Of a DNA stretch of 64,000 bases, positions 62,969 to 64,000 are shown one piece after another. The position numbers and the translations under genes are program-made. Position 1 is the first letter of the stretch, and every line of letters begins with the position of its first letter. The notes beneath the pieces are model-generated. The model saw only the letters and a list, made by a program, of their open reading frames with translations, made no database searches and was not told the origin of the DNA. The stretch comes from MGBC120314 sp051877855. GTDB lineage: Bacteria > Bacillota > Clostridia > Lachnospirales > Lachnospiraceae. The stretch spans positions 1 through 64,000 of the forward strand of contig JBJEJH010000051.1 of the NCBI GenBank assembly GCA_051877855.1. Direction: 5' to 3'.

Positions 62969-63691
62969 CTATCGCACCAGATCCTTAATAACCTCCGATG
63001 CAATAATCAGTCCCACCACCGATGGTACAAATGCCACCGAACCCGGTGTACTTCTTCTGGATGATCCTGCGGGCTGTTCTTCCACAAGTCCATCCTTTCC
63101 CGGAGTAATGGGTTCTTCCTTGGAGTAAACCACCTTCAACTTCTCCACGCCACGTTTCTTAAGTTCCCTTCGCATAACTTTTGCTAAAGGACATACCGAA
63201 GTCTGATAAATATCCGCCACCTCAAATTCTGCGGGGTTTAACTTATTGCCCGCCCCCATACTGCTGATGACCGGAACCTTCTTTTCCCGTGCTTCCATAA
63301 TAATCTGGATCTTAGCGGTCACCGTATCTACCGCATCTACCACATAATCATATTGGCTAAAATCAAAGTCCTCTTTATTCTCCGGAAGGTAGAAACACCG
63401 ATGGGCCTCAACCTTACAATCCGGGTTAATATCCAGAACCCGTTCCTTCATGACATCCACCTTATATTTTCCAATGGTACTTCTCGTGGCGATGATCTGA
63501 CGATTCAGATTGCTTAAACATACTTCATCACTATCAATCAGATCCAAAGCTCCAACACCGCTGCGTGCCAGGGCTTCCACCACGTAACCTCCTACGCCTC
63601 CGATTCCAAAGACTGCCACTCTGGAATTATGAAGTCGCTCCACTGCGTCATTTCCCAGTAAAAGCTCCGTCCTTGAAAACTGTTCTGACAT
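62969..63691 (-). CDS. tcdA: tRNA threonylcarbamoyladenosine dehydratase TcdA
   Basis: A 240-residue ThiF/E1-like enzyme that cyclises t6A to ct6A at position 37 of ANN-decoding tRNAs, using ATP. FGIGGVGGYVVEAL is the ATP-binding turn, followed by DSDEVCLSNLNRQ and VDAVDTV. The C-terminal SVAFVPSVVG motif is typical of TcdA/CsdL rather than ThiF or MoeB, and no zinc CxxC pair is present. It has its own promoter. Confidence 0.9.
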   Translation of the reverse strand: MSEQFSRTELLLGNDAVERLHNSRVAVFGIGGVGGYVVEALARSGVGALDLIDSDEVCLSNLNRQIIATRSTIGKYKVDVMKERVLDINPDCKVEAHRCFYLPENKEDFDFSQYDYVVDAVDTVTAKIQIIMEAREKKVPVISSMGAGNKLNPAEFEVADIYQTSVCPLAKVMRRELKKRGVEKLKVVYSKEEPITPGKDGLVEEQPAGSSRRSTPGSVAFVPSVVGLIIASEVIKDLVR

Positions 63692-63723
63692 CTTTACCCC
63701 TCTTTACACTTTCAAATAATATT

Positions 63724-63752
63724 ATTATATCGACTCTGTCTTTTTCGGTCAA
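63724..63752 (-). promoter_or_regulatory. SigA promoter of tcdA
   Basis: Minus-strand TTGACC (63747-63752), 17 bases, TATAAT (63724-63729), about 30 bases before the ATG. Confidence 0.8.
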
Positions 63753-63789
63753 CGTGATCTTTCTATTTTCCATAACCCTTTTATACATT

Positions 63790-64000
63790 CTACAATGCAA
63801 GTATTTCTGAAACTTTATCAATCACGGCATTTGCAAGACTTGTATGTCCATATTTATCCAGATGTTCCCTGTCTTCTTTGCTTGGCCATGCATAATCGGA
63901 AGCTGCCAGAAATTCCACACCTTGTCTTGCGGCAATCTGTCTGTATATTTCCGGCAGGCGCTTTGATCGAATAATCGAATCCGCATCAAACTCCGGATCA
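63790..64000 (-). CDS. SGNH/GDSL-family hydrolase, C-terminal part (runs off the window)
   Basis: The last 69 codons of a minus-strand gene ending at a TAG (63790-63792); the start lies beyond 64000. The segment includes IYRQIAARQGVEFLAASDY and DREHLDKYGH, with a D-x-x-H pair that fits the catalytic Asp and His of SGNH esterases such as acetyl-carbohydrate or lysophospholipid esterases. The nucleophile Ser block is outside the window, so the family call is moderate. Confidence 0.6.
   Translation of the reverse strand, partial: DPEFDADSIIRSKRLPEIYRQIAARQGVEFLAASDYAWPSKEDREHLDKYGHTSLANAVIDKVSEILAL

Overview
The window is a contiguous chromosomal stretch of a Gram-positive, low-GC, spore-forming anaerobe, most likely a fibre-degrading member of the Lachnospiraceae (Clostridia). 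The evidence is spore genes (gpr, spoIIP, a CwlC-type mother-cell amidase), a CpI-like [FeFe] hydrogenase, a membrane-anchored GH5 cellulase, strong AGGAGG ribosome sites, several TTG/GTG starts, and SigA promoters with an almost invariant 17-bp spacer. The family assignment is inference from gene content. I see no tRNA, rRNA, CRISPR array, prophage or transposase gene.

Layout. 0.2-9.7 kb: CwlC-type amidase, HAD phosphatase, hemW, lepA, spoIIP, gpr (all minus), rpsT (plus), a GH5 cellulase and holA. 10.7-16.5 kb: a block of accessory genes (cation antiporter, MATE exporter with a cytidylate-kinase-like gene, TauE/SafE permease behind a MarR-like remnant, orphan PD-(D/E)XK-like protein) ending in a tandem array of hairpin repeats. 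16.5-22.7 kb: comEC, GerMN lipoprotein, histidine kinase, response regulator and comEA. The order comEA-comEC-holA-rpsT-gpr-spoIIP-lepA-hemW is the classical Firmicutes cluster, so the accessory block and the cellulase look inserted into it. 22.8-27.8 kb (plus): a CsbB-like glycosyltransferase, YfhO and argH. 27.9-35.3 kb (minus): thyA-folA, a NitT/TauT-type ABC transporter, a NuoF-tail/GltD fusion protein and an [FeFe] hydrogenase, all tightly spaced. 35.4-39.9 kb: hflX and a zinc-uptake operon (Fur-family regulator, ZnuA, ZnuC, ZnuB) behind a promoter flanked by palindromic operators. 40-46.3 kb: a zinc-ribbon membrane protein of unknown function, an aminotransferase, a lipid-kinase-like protein, an Rrf2 regulator, LysR, folD and fchA. 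46.5-51.7 kb (plus): KtrB/KtrA-type K+ uptake, a small membrane protein and a KdpD/KdpE-like two-component system. 51.9-58.1 kb (minus): Na/Pi cotransporter, pyruvate kinase, a small exported protein and a P2-type ATPase behind a yybP-ykoY (Mn2+) riboswitch. 58.4-64 kb (minus): cysK, MalY-type beta-lyase, cystathionine gamma-lyase/synthase-type enzyme, cysE, tcdA and the end of an SGNH hydrolase.

Most notable: two 125-bp, nearly fully palindromic elements with identical 11-bp ends, about 91 percent identical and in opposite orientation, bracket the KdpD/KdpE-like module, and a solo end lies between hflX and thyA. The KdpD-like kinase keeps the SxS-X20-FTAx(F) motif linked to c-di-AMP binding but has no kdpFABC genes beside it. 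Other leads are the GltD-linked hydrogenase cotranscribed with an ABC transporter, the Mn riboswitch, the five-unit hairpin repeat array after comEC, a conditional-hairpin leader ahead of the kinase/MATE operon, and a 24-bp motif shared upstream of cysK and the cystathionine lyase gene.
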